Below, in pieces: positions 21,684 through 34,220 of a DNA stretch of 64,000 nucleotides; the first letter of the stretch is position 1, and each line of letters starts with the position of its first letter. Made by a program: the position numbers and the translations under genes. The notes under the pieces were generated by a model. That model was not told the origin of the DNA and ran no database searches. It worked only from the letters and a program-made list of their open reading frames with translations. Origin of the DNA: Onthophagus taurus (lineage: Eukaryota > Arthropoda > Insecta > Coleoptera > Scarabaeidae). Location: assembly GCF_036711975.1 (NCBI RefSeq), contig NC_091966.1, forward strand, positions 33,983,501 through 34,047,500, written 5' to 3'.

Positions 21684-24600
21684 ATGAATACTTCTCGAAC
21701 GACTTTTTCAATAACAAAACGTATCCCTGGAAGACCGTCTTCTTCGCAGATGCACTCGGATTGTCCGCCGGAACGCGAAGAAACGTCCCCTTCATCACCA
21801 GGTCTCATCTCTGAACAAAGATCAACGTCTTTGGTAATTATATATCGCATTCAAAGCATTTAATACCGTTTCGAAACGATCGGATTACACAAGCTTTTAT
21901 TTGTAATACAACTCATTTCTTAAGATATGAGAAGATCTTAAACTCTTTTATTATATTTTTTTTAGACAACTATTCCAACTGTTGCCATTCAACCGAGAAT
22001 GGCTCAATTAGAAACTTTAGAAGCAAAAGTAAATTAATAAAAAAAAATAATTTAACGTTTTCATTTTAATATTTTAATAAATTTTAGATGGCTAGCATTG
22101 AAGTATCTCTTTCGAATACTCCTCGTAGAAAGAAAAACGGAAGTATAACCGGAAGCGTAACGTCTTCTTCGATACGGTCGACTTCTAATAAAGAAGTAGC
22201 GGTTAAAGAATTGGAAAACTTACGAAATGCGTTAAAAGACAAGGAGAATATTATACAAAATTTAAAGGGACAGCTTTCAGCGACCGGTTTAAAATTAACA
22301 AGTCAAATTAAAACGAATGGGTTCCGAAATGTTTCAATCATCAAGAATCATGGTGATCATGAAAATTTAGATGTTGATAAAAAACATATTGAGGAAAGGT
22401 TGAATCGATTAAGAAACGAAACAGATAATAAACGATTAATTATAAAAAAATTAAAAATGGCTTTAGAAAGATTAGATATAACTGAGTACGAAATAAATTA
22501 ATTTTTGTCTTTTTAAAATTTATTTTATATTTTATTTTAGTAATATTGACGTGAGAATTCAACAAGCCGAATTAGAATATCAAGTTGGGCGCGAAGAATT
22601 AAATTTATTAACGCTTTTAGAAGAAGCGAGAACGTTACAAATTTGTCTTGAAGAGTCTAACAAAAAAATGTTATCTCCTGAACATACTTTTTATAGGTAT
22701 AAATCAATTTTTTTGTGTGTAAATTATTAATACTAAATAATTCCTTTATTTAGTTGTCTTAATGCGCTCGATGGTTCTCGATCGACAACTTTACACGCAA
22801 TCGATTTAACTTATGATCCGAAAAGTCCCAATTTTGGTGCTGGACCCAAAGAAAAGGATGGATTAGGTTTATGGATCGATTGGAGTTTAGATAATACCGG
22901 GCTTCGTAAAGGAGATCGGTAAGTTTTTCAAAACTACAGTAAAATTTTGATGTAACGGACTAATACGAAGAATTAGAACTAACACTAGCATTAGAACTAA
23001 CACTAGATCTAGAACTAGAAATCTTTAGCCGTCTCTTAAGACGGCTAAACCTGAATGCTTCTAGTTTTTCTAGTATAGTATTAGTTCTAGTTTTACTTCG
23101 ATGAAAAGTATACAACAATCTAACGCTGAATAACAACTAAAGCTAGAACTAACACTAGCATTAAAACTAACACTAGATCTAGAACGTTTAGCCGTACGTC
23201 TCTTAAGACGGCTAAACCCGAATGTTTCTAGTTCTAGGTCTAGTATTAGTTCTAATGACAGTGCTAGATATCACTACTTAGTATTAGATAACGTTAGGTT
23301 GTTCTATATTTCTATTAAACTAACACTACTTAGATATTTTGTCCGTTATATCGAAATTTAACTTTAATATAAAAATAATTTTATAATAAGAAAAATTGCT
23401 GTATAATGCAAATTCAATAAACACTAATATTTTCGCATACAGATTAAATCCCCGATCTTGTACTTGTTATGTTCGTCGACAAGAAAGAATGAAAAAAAAA
23501 TTGTCGTTTTCAAAGGCAGGAAGCGACCGACAATGGGAACCGTCCAACCATTGTAAGCCGTAGCGCGTAAATCCGCTAGTAATTACGCGTTATCGTGCTC
23601 ATTGTTTCTTGTTAAAGGTGCCCCCTACTTACTTTTATTCCATATTAAACCCCGCGCACAAAGATAATAAATCTTCCCTTAAACATTTTCACACCACCTA
23701 CAAAAGATTATTGGATAGGTTTAATTCGTCCTTATTAATTCAGAAAGTTTCGAAGATTCTCTTTATCATTCTACTTCTTTAACGCCGCGAAGAATGAAAA
23801 AAGGAAAGAGAAAAGATGTTTTCTAAAGAGGATTTTTTGATGGCTGTGAAACCGATTCAAAAGGCGGATTCAAATTCGCCTACACGTAATGAGAGGCTCA
23901 TTGTTTGGCGTTGTTCCACTTCGTTCGGGGGGGACGAGTTAATTAGATGAGTAGAGGTGTAATTATTGCGTCGTCCTCTCCGGGTGTTCTCTTACTTTGT
24001 TGCATAAGAAACGATTCTTTTCATTTAGGAAGGTCTTGAAAGTTTTATAGTCAAGATAATGTTATTTAGCTTATTTAATTTTCTATAAAATCTATGTTTA
24101 TATTAAGCTCAAGATTTTTTCAAACTTGATATAAAGATTTCTAAATCATTATCCGAATATTGATATAAATAATACACACATTTATTTCGGCAGTTTTGCT
24201 CGCTTAGAAAGACTTAGCTTTTCCGCCTTAATACATAAATAACTATGTAACACTTTGTAAATGCTAATTGGATTTGTTATGTTTTTTTTGTGCTACAAAA
24301 TCAATTTAGCGCACCGAAAAATGTTAATTTAGATTGTTTAATTGTTAATTGCCAATTATTTGTTGAATTTCATGTTTTTCTTTTTAAATTTAATAAACCT
24401 TCGATATACATTGAGTCTTTAACATTCTTCTGTGAACCACTTTTGCGCAATTTGAGATAAATTTAACACCAAAACGAATTGAAAAATAATGCAATGAAAT
24501 AAAACCAAACACGTCAAATGAAAGTGGAAGAAAAAATCTAGTCAAGTGATCAGAAATCATACAATCAGAATTATAGGACTATCAATCACGCCTCCACGTG

Positions 24601-27600
24601 CCTTAAGCTGGTGGCTTAGGTCTTAGGCAAGGCGAAAGCAAAATAAAAAAGTAAAGGAAAAAATCAATACTAATTATTATTAGATTCAAGTCTACAAGGC
24701 CGGCAGAGATAAGGAGGTGCCTGAAGGAAATGGAACCACATCAAACTCTTATTTTGTAAACAAAATACTTTGTGAACCGAAGATACAAAAATTACTAACA
24801 ATTACAAATGATGAAATATGTTACCTAAAAGGGTTGTGGAGATAAAAGCAGAAAAATAAACGAACTCACATATCCACCACGTTGATTATTCAATTAAGTC
24901 CTAGCACGAATGGTACAAACCCGAGGTTCTAGCGTAGCATAGAATCCCAACTAGATGAGCTAATGAGGAAATAATTAACAATGAACTTTAAGATTGTCGT
25001 CGTAAAGTTTAAAATATTTCTCATGCCAAGAATCTATATTATTACCTTTGTCGTTTTGCAGTACTAATAATTGTGACGTTTTGTCGGATTATAATGTTTT
25101 TCATTACTGCAGCAAAAGCTCGAAGAAGTTTCTTATTATTATTTAGCATTTTCAAGAATAGTTGTGCTATAGGGAAGAGGATATCTAGAACGTTTAGTAT
25201 TATAAATTCGACATAAAAACAATAAGGAATATGTTTTATCTCTACGAGAAGAGCAGGAGAAGACCGTGAGCAAGACATAAGCTCTGTAATAAGCTGTGCT
25301 AAAATATCATGCTCTTTGTCAATATGTTGTTGGACAAGAACGCGATAGAACCTTTCTCAATTTTATTTTAAAAATAATCTGTACTTATAATCTGTTTTTG
25401 TGCAAGTAATAATTATAAACAACAAAATTCAAATAAAAATGGACCCGGACCACCCAGATTCAACACCGAACTGTTACAGGACAGAACTTCTGAACTGGCT
25501 CAGAAGTTATAGGTCCATGTAAATAACGGAAAAGAAGCGACTGTTATAGAGCAACAAAATGGAAAAACAACGCCTATAACAAAATGGTCCAAAGGAGAAC
25601 GAGGGAAAACGACGGAAGCTGACAAATGGAAAAGCTGGAAAACTTAAGGCAGAGGAACATTACGAGAATGTTCTATGGAGGACACAATGAGCAAAAAAAG
25701 TGGTTTAAATGTAAGTGTCTAAATTGTCGGACCACAATTTAATGTTAAACAGATGGTCGAAGTATTTTTATCAGCTACTTACCGCGAATGTAGATGCCGA
25801 CATTGCTGAAGAGAATTGGCGGGAAGTAAATAATGAGAAACAGGAACCCTAGCCGAGATAGAAGAAGCTCTTCAAATGTTTAGAGTTTAGAAGAACTTCG
25901 CAGGTTAGTTACAAAAAATTTACAAACAAATATGGACTACAAAAGAAATGCTCGAAAAATGGAACATGGGGAAGAAGGGAAACCTGAAGAGTGAAAATTA
26001 TAAGGATACTACGTTGTTAACACTCCAATAGTCCATGTCATCTAAGAGATGACGTAGACAGTCTGCCTGGACTAACCTGTTAATACTTTTGCATCATAGA
26101 AAAATATATATATATTTTGCATGCATTGAAAAGTCACCTAAGAGATGACATGCGCCCACTCTTGTAGTAACCGGAGGCGCGAGTACTGGAGTGTTAAGGG
26201 CAGCATATAAAGTATATTTTCCAATTTACTATATAACTATATAAAAGACTTAGTAGTATTGCCTTATATTGAAGGCAAGAACATTTGTTCAATGTCAGAT
26301 CTTATAGAAAACCTAGAGCACAACATCGACTCATTCCATATGCTCATCGACTTCTAGAGCGCTTATAATAGCATCATTCAAGCCAATTCTATAAAATAAC
26401 ATCTCAGAGAATATAGGAGTAAGTAACGGACTAAGTCCGGGGATGCGTGTCTCCTGTTCCACACATGCCTGGAAAAGATAGTGAGGGATGCTAACATAAG
26501 TACTAGTAGCACTATAATACAACATCGCGCCTACACGAACAACGTTGACATCATCACCAGAACTCTGTGACAGATGGTAGAAACTTATACAGCACTGATG
26601 TGCTCAGCCAACAGACCTATAAATAAATAAACAAAATAATAAGTCATTTGAATAACTACCGCGATGTTGTAAGTTACGTATCTTGGTTTAAGCGTGAAAT
26701 CGAAGAATAACTATAGCGCAAAAGTGGCAAGATGAGTCGCGTTGGGTAAAAAATGTTAATAAACAAAATGAATAATTTACAAAACTCTTATGCTACCTGT
26801 AATTATGTACGGTGCGATAACATAGACAAGACGCCGACGTCTTGCTCATCTTTGAGAAGAAAATTCTGAGCACGATATTCAAAGGGACATGTAAGAACGG
26901 AACATGATGACCTAGATACAACTTGGGATTATACCAACCGTTACGAAAACACAAGGAACCAGATGTCATAACTAGAATTAAGGTCATGCCATTGCAATGT
27001 GATAGGAGCACCAGATACATATGTATAGCCGGGTATTTATTTTCAAGAATAAATTTCCTGGATATATACCCGGGGTATTTACCCAAGATGGGTATTTAGA
27101 GGTATTTATAAAATCTAATTTAAATTGAGTTGATGCATTTTGCAAGCACTTCAAGAATGCAGAGTCGATTATCGATATACCAAACTTATTTATAACATCT
27201 ACAAAAAAGCTACAATGACGGTAAAATTGCATGAAAGTACTGAAGAGATTAGAAGTAGTAAAGTACTGAAAGTAAGTAAAACAAGGCGATACACTGTTGA
27301 ACCCAAATTATTCATCACAGTCCTCAAAGTCCATTTAAACAACTGGATTGGACCCAAAAAGGCATAAACATTGATTGCGGACGATATAGTTCTTATATAT
27401 CGGATAGCCTTGGAGAGATTAAATTAATGCTGAACGACTTAAAGGAGGTGTGTGCAAGAGTCGGGCTAAATATGTATCAACGAGGAGAAATCAAAATTTA
27501 TGATAAATCTTGTTCCCAGCTCTAACATCAACATTGGGGATAATGAGATTGAGAGGTTTGATACCTATGTATATCTTGGCTATGAGGTTGGTGTATCGAG

Positions 27601-30275
27601 AGATAATCAAACAAGCGAACTAAACAGCGTAAATGATGTGGTCAACATTGTGGCAAAGGTTAAGTGGAACTGGGCGGGATATGTCGCGCGAATGAAGAAT
27701 GAGACAAACGGTTGCTTGAGTGGAGACCGCAGGCGAACAGACGAAGTAGACGTCAAAAGAATGACCAACAATTGGATTCAGACAGCACAGAATAGAATCG
27801 AATGGAACAGAATAGGGGAGGTCTATGTCCAACAATGGACGCAGAGGGCTGCTTGATGATAATAATCATAATAACTTGATCTAATCTAAATTACGACAGA
27901 TTCGTCTAATGATAATACGTCTTTTATTGTTGATGATTGCTCGTCTTCAACTCGTCGAGGAGGATCTTGCATGATAAACCACTAAGAAGGCCTAAACTCA
28001 GGTGGCTGGACGGAATAACAGAGTACGCAGCCAAGGTTGGGTTTAGAGACTGGAGGATAACTGCACGGAATGAGGAGGAATGGGGGAGGAAATTCTTTGA
28101 GGCCAGAAACTGATGATGATGAAATGCAACCGCTGCGAATAATTCTTAGCTTTACATGAATTTGGTCTCTCATTGATTTAGTATTAAGTATTTTTGCAGT
28201 GCAGAAATGGGCAAAAATTTTAAAAACAATTTATTGGTCGACTTGAATGAAACAATTATGAGTCGACTGCATAAAAGCATGTGCATATCTAGGCGTGAAA
28301 GTGCCAGTGGAATAAGTAATTAATGAAAATAATCGTAATGATGGTATAATTATATGGTAATTCATTTTACTCATAAGCATGCAAATATTTATAATTACAA
28401 ATTATGCTATTATTTTGCTGAGAAAATTAAGAATTTGGATATTTCTGAAATGATGTATCATATTTATGAACAAATCCATATCATTCAAGGTTGTAAATAT
28501 GTTTTGAATCTCGTTAGTATCTATTCCACGTAATATAACAAAAGTTCTAATAAATTTAAGTATGGATTTAAAAGTTGGAGAAAATGTACATGGATAAAAA
28601 ATCAACCTTAATGTTTTATATTTCTCAAAATATGTTAACAGACTTACAATTAAATCTAAAACATTAATTTTTACATTAATTACAACTAAGAAATGGCAGT
28701 TATTATCTTTTATAACCAGGATAATGATATTTTAAACCTTTAAATCACTTTTTTTCCGTTTCAATTTCAACTCATTGCTTTATAATTATACGTTTTCATA
28801 ATAGGATGTACATAAATAATCCCAACAGTTACAAAGAAGTTCTCTTGACCTCGTTAAAATTTATAAAGTCGTCCTCATATACACCTCATCATTTATAACA
28901 CTAATTAATAAAATCCATTTTTAAACCCATATCTAATACAATTTTTTTATTATTTAGATTAATAGAAGTAAACGGAAAAGTTATCTTAACAAAAACACGA
29001 GAAGATTTATTTCGTTTACTCTCAGCTGATCCAAATTCCGCAAAAATCGTCGTACTAAGACAAGATTGTTACGGTTCCCCTTCAGAATTAATTGAAAAAG
29101 AAACTGGAGCCGCAGTTATAGAAATATCTTCACTTCGCTCCGAATTAGAAGTAGTAAGAGAACGGGCTGAAGAAGCTCAAAGAGCCAAAGATGGTTTAAG
29201 ATCGGATAACATTCGATTAACTCATCGAATATCCTATTTAGAAGAACACGTATCTGAATTATTATCGAAAATTACTCCTCAAGAATCTGATATACGTATA
29301 ATAACGGGGAATTCGAATTCTTCGATTAAGTCCCAACCAGTTAAATCCCATCATAACATTACAAATATTAATATAACGGCTCAATCGACATCCGTAGCAC
29401 AAGCGAATGATTTGGTTTTTCAAAAAGGACCTCAAGTAACCGCGTTAATACAGAATATTAATGGGAATCGAAGAGAAACAGGTATACAATTACCGGTGCG
29501 ATCGAAAAGTAGCCTTTCAAATGTATCAAATGAACAAGTTTTACCCGTACAAAAACTTCAAAGGCATCAACAACAACGTCACCACCACCATCAAAAATAT
29601 CGAAACAACATAAATAACAATTCAAAATTATCTAATAATGATTACGAATCGATTCCTATAAATAATAATAACAATTCTGTGATGGAACAAAGTTATAAAA
29701 AAGCTACGAAAATCGTTCAAGATCTCACTAAAAAAGATAATAATCAAATAATAAATAAACCAAATAATAAACATAAACCAACTTGTTTTGAATCAATTCC
29801 AAATTCAGATATTTTAAGGCATTACAACGCGAGAAAATCAACGTCCGTTTTAGATTTTCGATCGTCAGATTCAAGAAGTATCGAAACGTTAGAAAATATC
29901 ACGTTGAATGCGTTCGCTAAAAGATTGTACAAAAAGCACGATATGAGAAGTGTGAAATCGTTGGATTTTGATAGTGATTGTACGGTGAATTCGTCAAACC
30001 AACATGTTTATGATAAACCAAGACCTCAACCACCAAAAAAACCAATCAGATTGTCTTTGCATAGGGCTCAAAGTGCCCAATCGATGGAAGGTTCAATACA
30101 AGGGCAAGAAGTTTCGATGAGGAAACCAACCAAAAGAAATTATAAAAGTGAAATTTTGGCGGTTAATGGAAGTAAAGATATTAATCAGGCTTGGAATTCG
30201 AATAAATATGTTATTAATAAGTTGGACGGAGGAAACGGAATGTGCATCACAGCTGAAAGTGCAAGTTGGTGTTGA
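21684..30275 (+). CDS. PDZ and coiled-coil protein, six exons
   Basis: Exons 21684-21833, 21966-22028, 22088-22485, 22541-22696, 22754-22918 and 28958-30275 join in phase to 750 codons (749 residues). All junctions are GT-AG. The N-terminus is Ser/Pro-rich. A coiled-coil stretch (ELENLRNALKDKENIIQNL and following, residues about 105-205) precedes a second helical block (QQAELEYQVGREELN). A PDZ domain is split across exons 5-6: LGLWIDWSLDNTGLRKGDR then LIEVNGKVILTK, residues about 290-345. A further coiled coil (EISSLRSELEVVRERAEEA) and a long Asn/Gln/Ser-rich, probably disordered tail follow. A cytoplasmic scaffold role is inferred from the PDZ plus coiled coils; I could not assign an orthologue. 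The last intron (6.0 kb) is full of transposon debris. AATAAA at about 30498 may end the transcript. Confidence 0.85.
22937..23365. repeat. Foldback repeat (TCTAGTTCTA family) in PDZ-gene intron
   Basis: Ends read TGATGTAACGGACTAA and, inverted, TCGATATAACGGACAAAA. The interior has paired CTAGAACTAACACTAGATC arms flanking TTAAGACGGCTAAACC hairpins. It is a smaller relative of the core of the element at 795-2160. Confidence 0.75.
23366..25435. other. Intronic DNA, no gene recognised
   Basis: A GC-richer, possibly single-copy stretch at about 23450-23660 (containing CGTAGCGCGTAAATCCGC) could be a regulatory element or internal promoter of the PDZ gene. The rest is AT-rich. Confidence 0.4.
25436..27860 (+). 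pseudogene. RTE-like non-LTR retrotransposon, degenerate
   Basis: From the 5' side: a GPGPPRFNTELLQDR segment (about 25442-25486) as in the region between endonuclease and RT of RTE elements; remnants of the RT palm (FHMLIDF near 26336); an ALQECRVDYRYTKLIYNIY block (27143-27199); VYLGYEVG (27570-27593); and a C-terminal KWNWAGYVARM...WNRIGEVYVQQW block (27662-27835) diagnostic of RTE 3' ends. Stops and frameshifts are abundant. It ends in a short TGATAATAATCATAATAA tail. A MITE interrupts it at 26015-26197. Confidence 0.8.
26015..26197. mobile_element. MITE with TTAA ends
   Basis: Both ends read TTAACACTCCA(A/G)TA inward, and the arms share GTCATCTAAGAGATGAC/GTCACCTAAGAGATGACATG. TTAA at both ends fits piggyBac-type insertion. 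It sits inside the RTE relic and has no coding capacity. Confidence 0.75.
27900..28125 (+). pseudogene. 3' tail of another non-LTR retrotransposon
   Basis: An open stretch encodes RRPKLRWLDGITEYAAKVG followed by RDWRITARNEEEW and a stop, then a short TGATGATGATG tail. This matches the extreme C-terminus of RTE/CR1-like RT proteins (GRPK.RW.DG...D....G...W...A.NR..W). It is a 5'-truncated copy. Confidence 0.75.
28126..28957. other. End of the PDZ-gene intron, no feature
   Basis: AT-rich intron sequence ending in the acceptor TTATTATTTAG before exon 6. Confidence 0.5.
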
Positions 30276-31098
30276 TTTTAGACGGATTTTTTTATATAAA
30301 AAGTCGTGTGATGATTTGAAACGAATGATAATAATTGAATTTGTATTTATTTTTTTACTTAAAATTAATGATGTGCACTTAATTTTTTTATAGAGAATAT
30401 AAAGAGATATAATTGATAAATAAATAATTTTATTGACTGTAATTTAATGATTTTAAAACAAATTGATTTATGATTTTATGTACAAATTGGAAGCTTCAAT
30501 AAAAAGAGTAAATATTAAACGAAAATTAATTATCACTATTATTGCTTATTCTTAATTTTGAATTTTTGTGGTATTTAAAAATTTTTTTTTGTTTAGTCAG
30601 AAAATGGGTCAACTGTATTCATTTAAATGGAACATCCTATATATTATAACATTTATAGTAATACAGGGAAATCCCAAAGACCTAGCCTTGCGTCCCTTCG
30701 TCTACTCGCTGTCACCACCTACCCCATCCATCTCTTCTCCTCTCATCACACTATACCAGCAGATGGTATAAAGACTCCCAGCCCTTCCCACACAGTCTGC
30801 ACCCCCTCTCCTCATCCTCCATCCAATATCTATTTACCACCAATCTCTTCCCCTTCTCATCCCCCTTCGCCTTCAAGTACTTCGGTAGCCCCTTTACTAC
30901 AATATCTCTATATTTTGGGGTAAACCTATTCTCTCTTGCATTCCCACATCCCTATCACTACCCTCCAATTGTCTCCACATCCCCCACTCTCTTTTCCTGT
31001 TCATCTCTTCCGTGGAACGCCATCCATCCGTATTCCCCCCTTTCTTGCTGCCCAAAACGACCCTTTCTTCACCCTCACCTTATCTTCATTTCTCTGAC
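30276..31098. other. PDZ-gene 3' UTR, then C-rich unclassified sequence
   Basis: The 3' UTR probably runs to about 30520. From about 30660 to 31095 the sequence turns strikingly C/T-rich on the + strand, with frames that are low in complexity. The same composition resumes at 31717-31810 after the MITE, so this was one segment before that insertion. Its identity is unknown. Confidence 0.45.
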
Positions 31099-31716
31099 TA
31101 TACAGGCTGTTTCTAAATTAATTAAGAAAGTGATTTTTCAGCAAAAATTATGAAGGCCTTTCATATAACTTTTTGTTCAAAACCCCTTCCCCACCAAGAT
31201 ACAGTACTCTAAAGTTAGGGGAAAAAGTTGTTTTTATTTAATAAATGGCTGATAACTGTTGCTAATAAAATGCCACCTTTTGACAATTTTTATAACCCGA
31301 AAATGTTATTACAAGGGGCTGAAAAAATCAACCCCTCAATACTTTGCATCAGAACTTTTTAATGCGTCTACATTATTCTATTTAAAATCCTAAAATTGTT
31401 AGTTTGATCACAAAGAAATAAAATAATACACAGGCTTAAGTGAATTAATTCAGACATTGGTTATTATTAGTCAAAGAAATGATGTTATGTCAAATTATCT
31501 CAGAATTATTTTATTTTTTGTGATTAAATTAACAATTTGTTAGTTGTAAAATGTCAAGAGATAAGAAAGTTGCAGATTTTTAACCTTAACTTTAGAGGGC
31601 TATAACTTGGAGGATAAGGGGTTTTGAACAAAAAGTTATATGAAAGACATCCTTTAATTTTTGCTGAAAAATCACCCCTTGAAATCTTTCGCATCAATTT
31701 AGAAACATGCTGTATA
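31099..31716. mobile_element. Non-autonomous DNA transposon with long inverted ends
   Basis: Ends are TATACAGGCTGTTTCTAAAT and, inverted, TATACAGCATGTTTCTAAAT. The arms remain alignable for about 130 bp (both contain CATATAACTTTTTGTTCAAA). TA flanks fit Tc1/mariner-type target sites. No transposase coding remains. Confidence 0.75.
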
Positions 31717-31810
31717 CTGCGTCGTCTCCCCAGCCAACCCCAACACCTACCCCAGTCTGCATATCCTCTAACAGCCCTTGCTTCTTCCATCTCCATATCA
31801 AGAAATGTTT

Positions 31811-32629
31811 GTATTCAAGCAGGATATAATATATATCAGAAAAACAATTTAAATTTGTAATGTCTTCATTGCTTTGACATTGACAGCTCATTAGTCACTT
31901 TATGGAATTATTAAAAATCTTTAGATCCGGTAGAACTATTAGCATCGTAGGGATTTGTATTTATATTGTCTCCCGCCTTCTCATTGCCAACCTCCAGTCT
32001 TTGCAGTTAACTCTAGTATCCGGTTCCTTTCGGACATCGCCTTTCGAAACTTCGATGCCAAAGTAATTTTCAGATCTTCTTTCGGTTAGACTTCAATGCA
32101 TCATTTTTTTACCGTAGTACTGTATGTGTCTTCTTTGTACTTCATCGACTGCTATGATCTATTTTGGTTTATTTGGCTGCTTTTCTTCAGAAACCCACTT
32201 CCACTGCCTGTAACTTCCTCTAATTGTTTGGTTATTTACCAGGTTACGCATCTCCAAGTCCTCCTCATCCTGGACCACTACCACCTTGAAAATGGCTAAG
32301 TAGAATAATGAGTAAATGAAAAAAACGATAAATTGAATTTACTTGTTTATTTATATTCGGTGCGACATATGTTTCGAAATCTATAGATTTCTTCTTCAGG
32401 CACGACTGAAAAATACATCGAAATAATGAGTTGGAGATCAAAGTTTATAAAATGTATTAAAAAACATTAAACAATATTACAAATTCAATAGGTGACAAGT
32501 TAAAAAAATTACCATCAAGTGTGAGAAGCACGTGATTTCATGAGGTTGCAGAGCATAAAAAAAAATGTTTTCGGAGCACTTACACAAATTAAATATAACT
32601 AGTCTAAAGTAATATTAGAAAAAAAACTA
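31811..32629. other. No gene recognised
   Basis: At 32360-32410 there is a CGACATATGTTTCGAAATCT...TTCTTCAGG motif of the kind found at ends of some insect retroelements; I could not classify it. Confidence 0.35.
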
Positions 32630-33600
32630 CCAGCTGGTTATCTGCGAAATGTTTAACTTTTGTCCCTCTGTATAGTTCTTAATAATAGTCTATCTAGTCC
32701 ATCTATTGATGTTTGTGGTAGAATTTGCCAAAATTTTTTTTGACCAAGGTGTATTCACCTTGGTTAGATCAACAAATAGGAGATGTGTTGTTCTTTTTGT
32801 AGCCACTTTCTTTTCTGTGATTTCATTAAAACTGAAGATATTATCGCTCCGAATGACCTATTTCAAATGACGTCCATTCGCTTACTGCTTAGTGGATTTG
32901 TCGCTGTTAGACATCAGTAGTTGTCACTATTTTTCCTGTCGTCTTTCTTATGGAACAGTGTTATCCATCCTTCCTCCCAAGCCTCCAGAATTTCTTCACC
33001 ATTCAGAAAGTCTTAGTTCTTTACACTTTATGTCCTATATGTCATCTATGATTGTCTTTGTCATTTTTCTATATGTTAACAGTTCCATTTGATATTCAAC
33101 CTTGTTCCTCGCTGTAGTTAATGTACATTAATGTTGTTTCTTTGTACTCTTTGTTTTTCGCCTAAGGCTTCTTTAACTGCTTCATGCATTATATTTACGA
33201 ATTCAGAGTATGTTTTATCTCATTTTCCCTTCTTTGCATTTTTATTTGCTTCTTTCTCTTCTGGACATTATTTTGTTTGCGGGTTATTGCCATGTTGGTG
33301 TTTAGGAAGTAATGGTCTATCCCGCATTCTAGGTTACTACAAACTCCTATACTTTGGATTTCAAGCAATAGTCGATTTGAACTGTTTTGTATCTTTATGC
33401 GATCTTGTATTCTCAGTTTGTTTCTTGTACACAAGTCTATTAATCCGTGTCATAACTGTTTGGAATTTTTCTGTGGCTTTCTGTAATTTTTTTCTTCTCA
33501 GCTTCAGATTGCTTATTGCAGATAGCCGCCTCACCCTCCTTCTTTATCTGCAGTTATGTCTCTTTATTTTTCGTTTCTTTGGTTACATAACATTTATAAA
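32630..33600 (-). pseudogene. RTE-like retrotransposon fragment
   Basis: The - strand carries, in broken frames, CGIDHYFLNTNMA (about 33315-33275; endonuclease domain, family form GSDH.LV..K) and EEILEAWEEGWITLFHKKDDR (about 33000-32935, in part; RT N-terminus). It also carries HLLFVDLTKVNTP (about 32785-32747; RT palm, LF.DF.KAYD). The 206-codon + strand frame at 33131-33751 is its antisense shadow. Confidence 0.65.
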
Positions 33601-33832
33601 AAAATTATTAATGTCACATTTTTTTGTGTCTCATGACACTTTCGTTTCGACTGTGCCGTCTCTTGTTATTAAATTGTACTATTTTCGTATGGCAAAAGGG
33701 GCCCGCGTAAATTTCCGCATGTCCCCTTCGAGCCGTACGAAATATAATTAATTAACAAAAAAAAACACGGAAAGGTATGTATCGTTATTAACAATTTTGA
33801 AGTAATTTTTATGACAAAATTTTAATTTATAG

Positions 33833-34174
33833 ATGTTAACAAATTCAGTACGATCATCAAGATCGAAATTGAGTACTTACGTACGATGGAAGGCTTTGAT
33901 TTGTTTTGGAACGATTTTTTGGATATTAATGTGTCTTACTGACGATGTCAGGGAAAGAAGGGTAGAAGAAGAAATTTTAACACAAACTGGAGTAGATAAT
34001 TTTTTTGAGGAGAAAGAAGTTCTTGTTAAAGAGGAGTATCTACCACATTTAGTCCAACTTGAGGAGGAAGACGACTCATTGAGTATTACTCGAGTGATCT
34101 TTTGGAATTTGGTGGCCTTTTTATCAACTTTTTGCGCATGTTTTACATTAAAATCACTTACAAGTCAATCGTAA
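33833..34174 (+). CDS. Small protein with two predicted membrane segments, unknown
   Basis: 113 residues in one coding exon. Its start codon lies immediately after a splice acceptor (TTATAG at 33827-33832). A matching donor AAAG|GTATGT at 33774/33775 defines a 58-base intron in the 5' UTR, supporting a real transcript. Hydrophobic segments are at about 21-35 (ALICFGTIFWILMCL) and 88-106 (VIFWNLVAFLSTFCACF), separated by an acidic loop rich in Glu. The N-terminus is Ser/Arg-rich. No family recognised; a small endomembrane or mitochondrial membrane protein is only a guess. Confidence 0.6.
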   Translation: MLTNSVRSSRSKLSTYVRWKALICFGTIFWILMCLTDDVRERRVEEEILTQTGVDNFFEEKEVLVKEEYLPHLVQLEEEDDSLSITRVIFWNLVAFLSTFCACFTLKSLTSQS

Positions 34175-34220
34175 AACAAATAATCATTTTTTAGCAAATT
34201 AATATTTAGTTTAATTAAGG

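Noticed and set aside
33131..33751. 206-codon + strand frame
   Set aside because: Leu/Phe/Ser-rich antisense of an RTE-like fragment; no domain and no splice support.
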